Source of the DNA: a virus
Direction: 5' to 3' (one strand)
DNA length: 64,000 nucleotides
Virus record (IMG/VR): IMGVR_UViG_3300044730_001016
Location: 1-64,000 of that record
Each line of letters starts with the position of its first letter. Positions within the stretch are counted from its first letter, which is position 1. The notes under the pieces were generated by a model. The model was not told the origin of the DNA. It ran no database searches and saw only the letters and a program-made list of their open reading frames with translations. Of this stretch, positions 50,871 to 58,362 are shown piece after piece. A program made the translations under genes and the position numbers.

Positions 50871-51299
50871 ATGACACCTGAACTAACCATCAAAAAAACA
50901 AAAACCGACTTTCCAAAGGTCAAGATAACCACTAGCAAAGCAGCAGAAGAATTTATCCGGCAGTTTTACTCCGATGATATTGGAATCTACGAGAGCTTTT
51001 TTATGCTCCTAGTCAACCGAGCAAACAGCACAGTAGGCTTCGTAAAGATTAGCCAAGGCGGCGTGGCCGGGACCTATGTTGATATTAAAATCATCGCCAA
51101 GTACATCGCCGAAACAATGTGCTATGGGGTTATCTTAGCCCACAACCACCCATCTGGGAACCTTACGCCAAGCCAACAGGACAAGGACATAACAAAGAAA
51201 ATTAAAGACATGGCAGCATTCTTTGATTGCCAAGTACTTGACCACATTATTCTAACCGAGGAGGATTATTACTCCTTTGCTGATAATTTTAACCTTTAA
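50871..51299 (+). CDS. radC: RadC-like JAB/MPN-domain protein
   Basis: A 142-residue protein with the JAMM zinc motif ILAHNHPSGNLTPSQQDKDITKK (in parts: AHNHPSGN then PSQQDKD) and upstream ...GGVAGTYVD. It matches the C-terminal JAB domain of RadC, without the N-terminal helix-hairpin-helix. It begins with a short basic helix. Free-standing RadC domains are common in mobile elements. A role in DNA repair or resolving recombination is often suggested but unproven. Confidence 0.9.
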   Translation: MTPELTIKKTKTDFPKVKITTSKAAEEFIRQFYSDDIGIYESFFMLLVNRANSTVGFVKISQGGVAGTYVDIKIIAKYIAETMCYGVILAHNHPSGNLTPSQQDKDITKKIKDMAAFFDCQVLDHIILTEEDYYSFADNFNL

Positions 51300-51302
51300 T
51301 AT

Positions 51303-51336
51303 CTTTCGGCGCCGCTACCCATTCCGGCGCTTTATT
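51303..51336 (+). terminator. hairpin of the TTCGGCGCCGG repeat type (3 of 3)
   Basis: GCGCCG (51309-51314) / CGGCGC (51325-51330), loop 10 nt, then TTTATTC. Starts 4 nt after the radC-like stop codon. Confidence 0.6.
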
Positions 51337-51362
51337 CAAACCTTAAATTAACCCTTAACCCT

Positions 51363-51584
51363 ATGAACGAACTGCAATCACTCCAGAACGCCGCCGATAA
51401 ATGCGGCCTAGTGGTACACGAATGGCACCACCTAGACAGGCGGAAAAAGATTAAACACTACTACGCCACGAAGGAAGGTATATGTATAAGCCCCTCCCTA
51501 GGCTACGAGCATCTTAACTTTTTCCTACTCGGATATATCAAGGCAACCGAACACCATCTAAAATCAACCCTTTTGCACATTTAG
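51363..51584 (+). CDS. hypothetical protein
   Basis: A 73-residue ORF (ELQSLQNAADKCGLVVHEWHH, then KIKHYYATKEGICISPSLG). No family recognised. Start has the AACCCTATG context of its operon. Confidence 0.55.
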   Translation: MNELQSLQNAADKCGLVVHEWHHLDRRKKIKHYYATKEGICISPSLGYEHLNFFLLGYIKATEHHLKSTLLHI

Positions 51585-51660
51585 TAGATGAATATGATAC
51601 CGCTCCTTTAACCCTTAACATTTAACCACTAACCATTAACCACCTTTAATACTTACAACT

Positions 51661-52272
51661 ATGCCTAATCACGTTTATTGCCACCTTAGTTCTGACTCAG
51701 AACTATTAAAAGAAATTGCAAAAGTAGGGCTACCACAGTTCCTTGTGCCTATGCCACAAGAACTGGTAAACACTACCGCTCCAACACGAATCATTTCCCA
51801 ACTTGAAAAGGAAAATGGGGAGATTGGAATAACACAAGAAGAAAGCCAAGAGCTTATTAAAAAGTACGGACAAAATAATTGGTATGAATGGGCGCATCAA
51901 AATTGGGGTACCAAGTGGGGCGCCTATGACAACGAAATGGATGGAGACACATATCGTTTTACCACAGCTTGGTGTCCGGTTTCACTAAACATACTTGAGA
52001 TGCTATCCAAAATTATCCCAAACTTTACTTTTGAATGGGAAGAAGAGCAAGGTTTTGGAGCTTCTTTCGTTTGCGAAAACGGAGAGATTAACGAAGTTTT
52101 ATCTTGGGATACACCTCCTTTTGAGCATGCTGAAGATGAGATATTTTTTCTTAAAGAACCTTACTCAAATGGAACAGGGGATTATGATGCTGGATACTAT
52201 TTTTCCTTGAACTTACATGAATACCTTGGGGAAACTTTAGAAGACGCAAGGCTTGCTTGTAAAAACTATTAA
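51661..52272 (+). CDS. Api92/YubB-like ferredoxin-fold protein (DUF1281-like)
   Basis: A 203-residue protein, MPNHVYCHLS start and NNWYEWAHQNWGTKWGAYDN near residue 78 with TAWCPVSLNILEMLSK after. This W-rich motif set matches the Api92-like / YubB family with a ferredoxin-like fold, widespread in phages and plasmids. Function unknown. The C-terminal half is acidic and AT-rich, with codon use slightly different from its neighbours. Confidence 0.8.
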   Translation: MPNHVYCHLSSDSELLKEIAKVGLPQFLVPMPQELVNTTAPTRIISQLEKENGEIGITQEESQELIKKYGQNNWYEWAHQNWGTKWGAYDNEMDGDTYRFTTAWCPVSLNILEMLSKIIPNFTFEWEEEQGFGASFVCENGEINEVLSWDTPPFEHAEDEIFFLKEPYSNGTGDYDAGYYFSLNLHEYLGETLEDARLACKNY

Positions 52273-52290
52273 CCCTTAAACAATTCAACC

Positions 52291-52515
52291 ATGAAAATTG
52301 AAATCAGCACCACCTATTTCCTGTTTGGTTTAGATGCCGTTGAGCAGTATCGCTCCGGCAAACAGGTAACCTCTAAACTAGGCAACGTGTACGCCTTTAT
52401 CAACGGCGTAACACCCCCCTCTAAGCTCTTGGAAGCCTTTGACGGTTACCACGATTTCACCGAAATAAGCAGGGAGGATTACCACGCCCTAAAACCTTTA
52501 TTCTCAAACCATTAA
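52291..52515 (+). CDS. hypothetical protein
   Basis: A 74-residue ORF (YFLFGLDAVEQYRSGKQVTS, GVTPPSKLLEAFDGYHDFTEIS). Small alpha/beta fold likely. No family recognised. Confidence 0.55.
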   Translation: MKIEISTTYFLFGLDAVEQYRSGKQVTSKLGNVYAFINGVTPPSKLLEAFDGYHDFTEISREDYHALKPLFSNH

Positions 52516-52525
52516 CCCTTATTAG

Positions 52526-52714
52526 TTGAAAGATATGATACTGCTGCTTATTATCCCCCTTTGGTCATTAGCCATTGGGATTGTTATCCACCTATTGTTT
52601 ACCTCACCTTCTAATTATACCTTTACCCAGAATCAAATAAAGGTAGCGCGGGAAAGGTATAAGCGCCGAAGGGCAAACCCTGAGAATTTTATTAACCATT
52701 ACATTGAGTTATGA
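52526..52714 (+). CDS. small single-pass membrane protein
   Basis: A 62-residue ORF with an N-terminal helix (ILLLIIPLWSLAIGIVIHLLF) and a basic cytosolic tail (RYKRRRANPENF). Ends in an ATGA overlap with the next start (52711). Confidence 0.55.
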   Translation: MKDMILLLIIPLWSLAIGIVIHLLFTSPSNYTFTQNQIKVARERYKRRRANPENFINHYIEL

Positions 52715-52783
52715 TAAAAGTACAATCAACCGTTAACGCTAACCCAGCTAAAGATTTTAATGACTTCGCAAATACTTTGAAAA

Positions 52784-53155
52784 ATGAAAACACCTTTAAG
52801 AGTTTTAATCAGCCTGGAGGAAACACCTCAGGAAGCTATCTACCGGATAATCTTTGCAGGCTCCGGCCCGGAAAGCAACTTATTCTTGATCCGACTCCTC
52901 GCCTCGAAGGGAATTGTGAGGAGTGGGCAGGATTGGATTTTACCCAGCAACGAGGTAACCCCGCTGATAGACTTGCAAGCCGGCAAGGTAACACTCCCCA
53001 ACCTTAATGTTGAAAGATATGGCAGGCAGGATATTAACAACCTTGGGCTTTCGGCTGAAAGCGTCAAGGCGTTTGTCAAGGGTGCGGATGTATCTTTACG
53101 GGTTGATAAAGAGACCGGCGGTACTAGCGTTATTGTTAGTTCTTTGCCTTCTTAA
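52784..53155 (+). CDS. hypothetical protein
   Basis: A 123-residue ORF (PLRVLISLEETPQEAIYRIIFAG, QDWILPSNEVTPL, VERYGRQDINNLGLSAESVKAFVKGADVSLRVDK). A second frame opens at 52711 in ATGA overlap with the previous gene and gives MIKVQSTVNANPAKDFNDFANTLK in its first 24 residues before losing coding character. A ribosomal frameshift joining the two frames is possible but not shown. No family recognised. Confidence 0.55.
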   Translation: MKTPLRVLISLEETPQEAIYRIIFAGSGPESNLFLIRLLASKGIVRSGQDWILPSNEVTPLIDLQAGKVTLPNLNVERYGRQDINNLGLSAESVKAFVKGADVSLRVDKETGGTSVIVSSLPS

Positions 53156-53182
53156 ACTTTACATAATTGCAATCATACTACT

Positions 53183-53605
53183 ATGGCCGACACTAGCAAG
53201 CATAGAGCAAGAGGATGGCGGGAGAATAAATGGAATCAACAGCCTCTAAAGTACGATGCACTCCTTAATGCTGAGGTTATGCTCCTAAAGATAGAGGAGA
53301 ATGTAAGGGCTATTCTTATGACTAGCGGCACGCCTCCGGTGTTCCTCACTAGGTATCTGAAAAGGAATAAACTAGGGATATGTAGGTACTTGTTGAAAGA
53401 TAGGAAAGGCTACTACCCTAGGATTGAACTCTCGGAACTTATTGTGCTGAGCTGGTATCTTAAAGTGCCCTTGCAAGAAATACTTTTCGGCGACCTTGCC
53501 GATTCGATAAAAGATTCCATTGCACTCACTAAAGGAATTAACTCAAAGAAAACTGCTGCTAAGATGCTGAGGGACAATAAGTTAAGTACAGAAGATACTT
53601 ATTAG
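53183..53605 (+). CDS. hypothetical protein
   Basis: A 140-residue basic protein with helices near 25-60 (EVMLLKIEENVRAILMTSG) and ELSELIVLSWYLKVPLQEILFGD. It reads like a helix-turn-helix or adaptor protein without a clear match. It is the last gene before a strong terminator. Confidence 0.6.
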   Translation: MADTSKHRARGWRENKWNQQPLKYDALLNAEVMLLKIEENVRAILMTSGTPPVFLTRYLKRNKLGICRYLLKDRKGYYPRIELSELIVLSWYLKVPLQEILFGDLADSIKDSIALTKGINSKKTAAKMLRDNKLSTEDTY

Positions 53606-53638
53606 AGTATTAACAATAAGTGTTTGCAGGTAAGGGTA

Positions 53639-53677
53639 AGATACTCCCCCTTGAAAGATAGGGGGGTATTTTTTTGC
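53639..53677 (+). terminator. intrinsic terminator
   Basis: Stem ATAC-CCCCC / GGGGG-GTAT (one bulged T) with a 10-nt loop, followed by seven T, 35-70 nt after the stop of the 140-aa gene. A promoter follows immediately. Confidence 0.85.
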
Positions 53678-53705
53678 AAATACTTGGTAACCCTGAATAA
53701 ATTTA

Positions 53706-53713
53706 TACCTTTG
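53706..53713 (+). promoter_or_regulatory. -7 promoter box TACCTTTG
   Basis: TACCTTTG, with TTGG about 20 nt upstream (53683 area); start near 53718, 21 nt before ATG 53739. It restarts transcription after the terminator. Confidence 0.65.
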
Positions 53714-53738
53714 TTCCAAACCTTTAAATTTTTAACCA

Positions 53739-53969
53739 ATGGCAAAAGATAAAAAGAGATCCAGAGTTTATGGCGAAAAACTGCAAGTGGGTGATGTTGT
53801 AGTCATCAGCGCTTGGCAAGGCGAAATGAGAATTACAATCGACCAAGTAGATGCTACCACAGCCTCTAAAGGGGGCTTTATGTTCCCTAGGGTTTATGAC
53901 CGAGGCTTTAAGGCAATCAACCCAAAGATTGATAGCTCAGAGTACAGTATATGGGAACCATTACCGTAA
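53739..53969 (+). CDS. hypothetical basic protein
   Basis: A 76-residue protein, basic start (MAKDKKRSRVYGEKLQVGDVVVISAW) then beta strands. The compact GDVVVIS pattern suggests a small SH3- or KOW-like fold. Not otherwise recognised. Confidence 0.6.
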   Translation: MAKDKKRSRVYGEKLQVGDVVVISAWQGEMRITIDQVDATTASKGGFMFPRVYDRGFKAINPKIDSSEYSIWEPLP

Positions 53970-54208
53970 CGATTAACGGCACAGAGCTAACCGATGAGTT
54001 CGACTCGCCGAATGAGTTAACCGGCCACTACCTTGCCGCCAGGGCCGCCCTAGAGAATTTTGAAGGGGAAGATGTGTTTGTTATCTATGATGTTCAGCAC
54101 AACGGCAAGAAGTACGGCCACATGGACTACTGCAAAAAAAAGAACCTGGGGGTGCTTATCGCCATCCAGACTTCAATTTATCGAATGCGATTAAAACAAA
54201 CACAATGA
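53951..54208 (+). CDS. hypothetical protein
   Basis: An 85-residue ORF overlapping the previous one by 19 nt. Beta start (TITVTINGTELTDEF) and helix ELTGHYLAARAALENFEG. No family recognised. Overlaps the next gene by 4 nt. Confidence 0.55.
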   Translation: MGTITVTINGTELTDEFDSPNELTGHYLAARAALENFEGEDVFVIYDVQHNGKKYGHMDYCKKKNLGVLIAIQTSIYRMRLKQTQ

Positions 54209-54681
54209 CATTCAAAGAACTTTTAATCGAATTAGACGCTTGCGAAAGTGCAAGAGAATGGGCAGGTGATATGCCCATTGAAGAAGTAGTTGCAACCTGC
54301 CACCAAGGGGATTGGTTGCTGTGGCTTGCCAAAAAAGTTGATGCAGATTTGCGACTTTGCACATTAGCAAAAGGGCATTATGCCAATACAATAAGGCATT
54401 TAATGAAAGACGAGCGAAGTATAAACGCTGTTAATGTAGCTATTGCATTTGGCGAAGGCAAAGCTACTCGTGAAGAGTTAGACGCTGCTGCTGCTGCTTC
54501 TCGTGCTGCTGCTGATGCTGCTTATGCTGCTGCTGCTGATGCTTATGCTGCTGCTGCTTATGCTGCTTATGCTGCTGCTGCTGATGCTTATAGTGATGCC
54601 TTAAACCGCCAACAAACCGCAGACATTTGCCGAGAGTATATCGGCGAAAGTTTAATCCAAAAAGTAAACCAACTACTATGA
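54205..54681 (+). CDS. Ala-repeat protein with GCT-rich microsatellite
   Basis: A 158-residue protein. The first 90 residues are a conserved-looking helical domain (MTFKELLIELDACESAREWAGDM, LRLCTLAKGHYAN). Residues about 93-128 are an almost pure A-A-Y/D-A repeat coded by GCTGCT/GCTTATGCT units (54481-54590). Similar Ala-repeat proteins occur in bacteria and phages. The DNA repeat is likely to vary in length by slippage. The tail (RQQTADICREYIGESL) is a helix. Function unknown. Confidence 0.7.
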   Translation: MTFKELLIELDACESAREWAGDMPIEEVVATCHQGDWLLWLAKKVDADLRLCTLAKGHYANTIRHLMKDERSINAVNVAIAFGEGKATREELDAAAAASRAAADAAYAAAADAYAAAAYAAYAAAADAYSDALNRQQTADICREYIGESLIQKVNQLL

Positions 54682-55076
54682 CAGAAAGTGGTATGGCACT
54701 AGGCCGAAACCTACAAGCCCTTCGCAAGGCTAGGAACATGACCTTGAAAGAGGTTGATAGTTCTTCCGGCCCAAGGATTGAAAGTGGTGAAGATGTTGAT
54801 ATGAAGCTTGTGGTAAGGTATCTCAAAGCCATGAGCATAGCCTTAGAGTTTAAGGTGAAGTTCAGGGGCACGTACACTCCCCACACCGACCGGCCATTCC
54901 TAGAGGTTATCCGCTATGCAATGGTAGCCAAGAAGCTAAAGGTAGCCCAAGTGGCTAACCTGCTGGATATGTCTTACGACAAGTTCTTTCGGCTGCATGG
55001 TGGCTACCGGCCAATACGGTTCAAAGATTGCGAAAAGATTTTTAAGTTACTTGGAATTACAACGAAGTTTATGTAA
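54678..55076 (+). CDS. helix-turn-helix (XRE-type) regulator-like protein
   Basis: I start at ATG 54678, which forms an ATGA overlap with the Ala-repeat gene; the longer frame starts at 54627. The 132-residue product has an XRE-like HTH at 8-55 (ALGRNLQALRKARNMTLKEVDSSSG) and a second helical region that also resembles an HTH (LKVAQVANLLDMSYDKFFRL). A two-HTH regulator of early gene expression is plausible. It ends next to the IS605-type element. Confidence 0.65.
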   Translation: MTESGMALGRNLQALRKARNMTLKEVDSSSGPRIESGEDVDMKLVVRYLKAMSIALEFKVKFRGTYTPHTDRPFLEVIRYAMVAKKLKVAQVANLLDMSYDKFFRLHGGYRPIRFKDCEKIFKLLGITTKFM

Positions 55077-56345
55077 ACTACCCACCCACGCTAAAGCGAT
55101 GGGATGGGCTTTAAACCTAAGAACGAATGCACTTGACAGTACAACATACTCGGCTTTTCAGGATGGTTTACATTCATCCCCAACAATGCTATGTTCTTTG
55201 CTGCATTTTCATCAGCATCAAACACAGAATTGCAGTTTTTACAAGTAAATTTTTTGCCTTGTCTATTGCCTATATGCAGACAATTATGGCAAGTCTTACT
55301 CGTATAAGCAGGTGGCACATCTACCAATTTAACGCCATTAAGCAAACACTTGTAAGTAAGAAAACTTCTGAGTTGATTGAAGTTCCATTTTCCTACTCTG
55401 CTTCTAAATTTTTTGCCTTTCTTGTTAGCAGAAAATCTAATGCCTTTCAAATTCTCAATTGCAATTCCTTTACCTTCGGATTTTGCAAGTTGAACAATTT
55501 GTTTGCTTATTGTGTGATTGATAATTGTACTTGTAGTTCGTTCTTTGCCAGACAATCGTTTCAGGACTTTTTTACAGCCTTTCGTACCTTTGCTTTGAAG
55601 CGAACTCCTTACTTTTTGTCGTTTTTCTCTATAATCGTTAAGTTTTTTAGAATTAAAAGATTTGCCATTACTAAGTGCCGCTATTTCCAACAGCCCCATA
55701 TCAACTCCGATAAATTCTTCAATATCTTTTACTTCTTCTTCGGGAACATCAACGGTTTGAAACAAGTAAAATTTACCTTTCTTGTAAACCAAATCCGCCT
55801 CACCTTTAATGTAAGGCAAATAATTTCGGTTATGGCACACAAAAGGTATTTTAATCCTACCACCAATAGCCCAAAGAGATACAATATCATTCGGCTTGTA
55901 GGTCATAATCCTACTGTCATAACCAATACTTCCAAGTGGACGAAACTCTCTCTTGGTTTTCTTATCAAGTTTGTAGGCATCAGCAACTTTTGCAATACAA
56001 CGTACAAGAATTTGAGAAGAAAGTTTGAATGTAGCTTTGTAAGAATGGTAAACTTCGTGATGGAGTTTAAAATTATTGAAAATACGCTTCTCCCAAGCCA
56101 CCTCAGAAATGGCATTGCAAACAGTATTAGCTTCCTTCATCGTATCGAGAAGCAAGTTAGCCTGTTCATCAGTAGGCAAAAGTTTAATTTTCAAAGTGAG
56201 TTTCATACAATAATAAATACGTACAAAAATACTAAAAGTTTCTTATATCAGAAAATAGTTTTAAATTTGTTTAACTTTAAAGGCGTTAGCGTGTCGCTTA
56301 CCTCCCATCCACACTACGTGATGAATGGGTTTCACGCTCCAATAC
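55077..56345 (-). mobile_element. IS605-type tnpB-only insertion element
   Basis: A TnpB gene is flanked by subterminal hairpins. The left end (minus orientation) at about 56303-56335 has GTGAAACCCAT...GTGTGGATGGG, and the right end at about 55079-55110 has CCATCCCATC...GTGGGTGGG. Both are typical of IS200/IS605 left and right ends. No TnpA gene is present, so it depends on a transposase elsewhere. The right end should also encode the omega RNA that TnpB uses as its guide. It sits between the HTH gene and the next ORF without breaking either. Confidence 0.85.
55091..56206 (-). CDS. tnpB: TnpB (IS605 OrfB) RNA-guided nuclease
   Basis: A 371-residue TnpB with RuvC-I GVDMGL near 178, RuvC-II IAIENLKGI near 262, a zinc ribbon (CHNCLHIG...FTCKNCNSVFDA) and RuvC-III DADENAAKN near 335. 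The D-E-D triad appears intact, so it may be active as an omega-RNA-guided nuclease, the ancestor type of Cas12. The N-terminal region has the usual helix-turn and lysine-rich face (MKLTLKIKLLPTDEQ). In a phage it may promote its own retention or target competing phages. Confidence 0.93.
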   Translation of the reverse strand: MKLTLKIKLLPTDEQANLLLDTMKEANTVCNAISEVAWEKRIFNNFKLHHEVYHSYKATFKLSSQILVRCIAKVADAYKLDKKTKREFRPLGSIGYDSRIMTYKPNDIVSLWAIGGRIKIPFVCHNRNYLPYIKGEADLVYKKGKFYLFQTVDVPEEEVKDIEEFIGVDMGLLEIAALSNGKSFNSKKLNDYREKRQKVRSSLQSKGTKGCKKVLKRLSGKERTTSTIINHTISKQIVQLAKSEGKGIAIENLKGIRFSANKKGKKFRSRVGKWNFNQLRSFLTYKCLLNGVKLVDVPPAYTSKTCHNCLHIGNRQGKKFTCKNCNSVFDADENAAKNIALLGMNVNHPEKPSMLYCQVHSFLGLKPIPSL

Positions 56346-56346
56346 T

Positions 56347-56745
56347 ATGAAGATAGTTGTTGAAAATAACACGCTAAAGGCTGTTATCCCTATGAATTTG
56401 TTCCGGTTGGTTCAGGTGCCGAGCATGAACGCTATGCTTGCATCTTTCGGCCCGATTATGGTATTGGTTTATCAGCACTTGGAAGAGATTTACGGCGCCG
56501 TTGAACACGCCGGAGAGATACTCCATGCCAAAGAAACCCTAGACAAGTTTAGGTGGGAACAGACAAGCAAAAACTATCACCCAGAGGAATACTTTGTGAG
56601 AATGAAAGAACTCATATCTAACTACCACACCCTATACACCAACTCCTTTAAACCCAATAGGTACATAGAGGAAAACTTTGCCAATATCCACCAACTCCTT
56701 GAACTCCATGAATCACTACAACACAAGCTCAGGGAGAGTGTCTAA
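56347..56745 (+). CDS. hypothetical protein
   Basis: A 132-residue protein with a mixed start (MKIVVENNTLKAVIPMNLFRL) and long helical segments (HAGEILHAKETLDKFRWEQT). It starts 2 nt after the transposon end. The upstream promoter region is probably displaced by the insertion. No family recognised. Confidence 0.55.
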   Translation: MKIVVENNTLKAVIPMNLFRLVQVPSMNAMLASFGPIMVLVYQHLEEIYGAVEHAGEILHAKETLDKFRWEQTSKNYHPEEYFVRMKELISNYHTLYTNSFKPNRYIEENFANIHQLLELHESLQHKLRESV

Positions 56746-57076
56746 GAGCATCATTGATGCCAAGATAAAGGAAGCCAAGCAATCTCTGGTGGATAGCGTA
56801 GAGCATTACTGCCACGCCTCAGGGCGGACAGATGAAAGGCTAGACTGTTCCCACATAATCAGCGTTAAGCGATGCCAAGAAATGGGTAAGAGTGAACTTG
56901 CTTGGGACGTGAATAACATTCAGCTGGAAGGCAGAACTGCCCACCACCAATGGGAAAGCTGGGAGGCTTATGCCCAGGAGGTGAAGGGGCATAACAATTT
57001 AAGAGTTAAACTAGACTACATACAAAAACACGATCCACAATCTTATGAGCGCTTTAAGGCTTTCGGAATTGAATAA
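56708..57076 (+). CDS. HNH-type nuclease-like protein
   Basis: I start at ATG 56708 (122 aa); a longer frame begins at 56678. The core reads CHASGRTDERLDCSHIISVKRCQEM then LAWDVNNIQLEGRTAHHQWE. It has the phage HNH arrangement: Cys/His pair, then N...H-H. It lacks a second CxxC pair, so metal binding is not certain. Such small HNH proteins often cut DNA near the terminase or act as nicking endonucleases. Overlaps the next gene by 32 nt. Confidence 0.7.
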   Translation: MNHYNTSSGRVSKSIIDAKIKEAKQSLVDSVEHYCHASGRTDERLDCSHIISVKRCQEMGKSELAWDVNNIQLEGRTAHHQWESWEAYAQEVKGHNNLRVKLDYIQKHDPQSYERFKAFGIE

Positions 57077-57392
57077 GTTGCAACTCATTGAGCTTGGGTT
57101 GGAGATACAGAACAGGATAAGGCAGATGGATGCCGCCCAGAACTCTGTTGACCATATTTTGGCCTACTACAATGTTACCTTGGAGGATATTCGTGGGAAG
57201 AAAAAGAACCGGGAGCTTGTAAAAGCCCGAATAGCAATATACTTTTACCTTTCCTCCCTAAAGATTGCCAGAAAAGTTGTCTGGGCATTCATAGGTAAAG
57301 ATAGAACTACCTTGCTATACTACGACAAGCAAATATCCAATGCCAAAGAGTTTGACAGAGGCTTTTACCAAGAGTTAAAACAATTCGCATGA
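57045..57392 (+). CDS. DnaA domain IV-like DNA-binding protein
   Basis: A 115-residue protein, with a C-terminal 75-residue helical part that reads like the DnaA C-terminal DNA-binding domain: VDHILAYYNVTLEDIRGKKKNRELVKARIAIYFYLSSLK and then GKDRTTLLYYDKQI, comparable to the DnaA signature GxDHTTVxxA. The upstream half lacks AAA+ motifs. It may bind DnaA-box-like sites at the phage origin (46346-47260) or host promoters. Overlaps the HNH-like gene and the next gene by 4 nt. Confidence 0.7.
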   Translation: MSALRLSELNKLQLIELGLEIQNRIRQMDAAQNSVDHILAYYNVTLEDIRGKKKNRELVKARIAIYFYLSSLKIARKVVWAFIGKDRTTLLYYDKQISNAKEFDRGFYQELKQFA

Positions 57393-57799
57393 CCATCTAC
57401 GCCACGATAAAGGAAGGGAGGATTATTGTTGATGAGGACTTTAAGAAGTTCCTGCCCAAAATGACTGGCAGGGTAGTTATTACCACCGCGAATAGGGGCA
57501 AGGAGGCTATGTATGCCTACTACCACGCTGTTGTGCTGGAAGTTTGCATGGCTTTCCTGAGAGAGATGGGCGAGCCGGCAGATGAGAGCTATGCAGATGA
57601 TTTTTTGAAGTTTCAATTTGCAAAAAGAAATGTGCATAACCCTTTGACTGGGGAGGAAACCCCTGTGCTAATGGGAAAGAGGGATATGAGCTTTAATAGG
57701 CTCAAAACCTTTGTTAGCGATTGCGTTTTGTACCTGGAGAGAATGGGTTATGAAGTACCAACAAGTGAAGATTATAGACATGAAAAAAGTATTGACTAA
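57389..57799 (+). CDS. hypothetical protein, possibly NinB-like
   Basis: A 136-residue protein. Central helix EAMYAYYHAVVLEVCMAFLREMGEPA and later a loop and helix MSFNRLKTFVSDCVLYLERMGYEVP. The spacing of Y and helix pattern vaguely recalls phage NinB/recombination accessory proteins; I would not rely on it. Downstream genes are coupled. Confidence 0.55.
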   Translation: MTIYATIKEGRIIVDEDFKKFLPKMTGRVVITTANRGKEAMYAYYHAVVLEVCMAFLREMGEPADESYADDFLKFQFAKRNVHNPLTGEETPVLMGKRDMSFNRLKTFVSDCVLYLERMGYEVPTSEDYRHEKSID

Positions 57800-57914
57800 G
57801 GCATTTATGCTGTTGCTCTGGGCAGGGATTATTGTCCTGAGCGTAAAGATTTATTTTATCCCCTTGACTATTTTTGCCATAGGGAGAGTTAACGGTGTAA
57901 TTTTTAACGTATGA
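57780..57914 (+). CDS. small membrane protein
   Basis: The frame opens earlier, but ATG 57780 gives MKKVLTKAFMLLLWAGIIVLSVKI, a clean membrane helix or signal, and limits the overlap with the upstream gene to 20 nt (44 aa). No family recognised. Confidence 0.5.
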   Translation: MKKVLTKAFMLLLWAGIIVLSVKIYFIPLTIFAIGRVNGVIFNV

Positions 57915-58054
57915 AAATGTTGATATTGATTATCGTTTCGGCGGCCTTGGGCATTCCAGAATATGAAGTTAAAACCATTGATGGGGAGTGCGGAAAACTA
58001 TACACCTCCGAGCCACATGAAGTTGGAGATACAATAATAATCTGCATGCCATGA
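57911..58054 (+). CDS. small exported or membrane peptide
   Basis: A 47-residue ORF with a hydrophobic start (MKMLILIIVSAALGIP) and a polar tail with a CGKLYTSE motif and two Cys. It overlaps both neighbours by 4 nt (ATGA type). Probably exported or membrane-attached; role unknown. Confidence 0.55.
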   Translation: MKMLILIIVSAALGIPEYEVKTIDGECGKLYTSEPHEVGDTIIICMP

Positions 58055-58212
58055 TTGCCATAGCTGTTTTACTCATGGTATCAGTGTTTATCTACTATGA
58101 CAACAAAGTGGTAAACTGCGAGCATCTTGATGTTGAAGATGTTGCCGTTATAATGCTATCCGTTGTGGCCGCTTTTCTTTTAACTATTATTAACATTTGT
58201 GTATTGAAATAG
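58051..58212 (+). CDS. small two-helix membrane protein (target of cassette insertion)
   Basis: A 53-residue ORF with two hydrophobic helices (MIAIAVLLMVSVFIYY and AVIMLSVVAAFLLTIINICVL). The DNA coding for its last helix (58161-58198) is duplicated at 58889-58926, on the other side of the cassette-like unit. This suggests the cassette inserted at or near the 3' end of this gene. Confidence 0.6.
   Translation: MIAIAVLLMVSVFIYYDNKVVNCEHLDVEDVAVIMLSVVAAFLLTIINICVLK
58161..58198 (+). repeat. 38-bp direct repeat, left copy
   Basis: Matches 58889-58926 in 37 of 38 positions (one A/T difference). Distance between copies is 728 bp. Confidence 0.9.
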
Positions 58213-58216
58213 TTTG

Positions 58217-58224
58217 TAGGTTTG
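58217..58224 (+). promoter_or_regulatory. possible -7 box TAGGTTTG
   Basis: TAGGTTTG just after the stop of the small membrane gene and just before the attC-like hairpin. It could drive the cassette gene. Confidence 0.35.
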
Positions 58225-58232
58225 GGGTGTAA

Positions 58233-58324
58233 ATAACGTTTTGCGTGTTTATGTCAGGCGGGCATAGCACGAACTTAATTACTAATCGCAAGTTGTCCGC
58301 CCGCTTGCATAAACACGCTGTTAT
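58233..58324 (+). repeat. attC-like imperfect hairpin
   Basis: Paired blocks in order: ATAAC (58233-58237), GCGTGTTTATG (58243-58253), GCGGGC (58258-58263), AACTT (58272-58276), then AAGTT (58290-58294), GCCCGC (58299-58304), CATAAACACGC (58308-58318) and GTTAT (58320-58324). Each block pairs with its mirror, with unpaired bulges of unequal length on the two arms. This is the layout of a folded integron attC site of about 92 nt. The core boxes do not match the RYYYAAC/GTTRRRY consensus exactly. Confidence 0.75.
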
Positions 58325-58362
58325 ACGCAGCCTTTTATTTGTTAAATTTTAAAATCAAGAAT

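Noticed and set aside
52711-53007. 98-codon ORF in ATGA overlap with the previous gene.
   Set aside because: Only the first about 24 codons look like protein; the rest is an off-frame reading of the 123-aa gene. Mentioned as a possible frameshift partner.
53007-53249. 80-codon ORF with a hydrophobic stretch overlapping two genes.
   Set aside because: It overlaps the ends of the 123-aa and 140-aa genes in another frame; a real membrane gene cannot be excluded but the overlaps make it unlikely.
55127-56350. Plus-strand ORF of 407 codons opposite tnpB.
   Set aside because: It is the antisense frame of an intact TnpB gene with all catalytic motifs; low AT codon bias leaves the antisense frame open.
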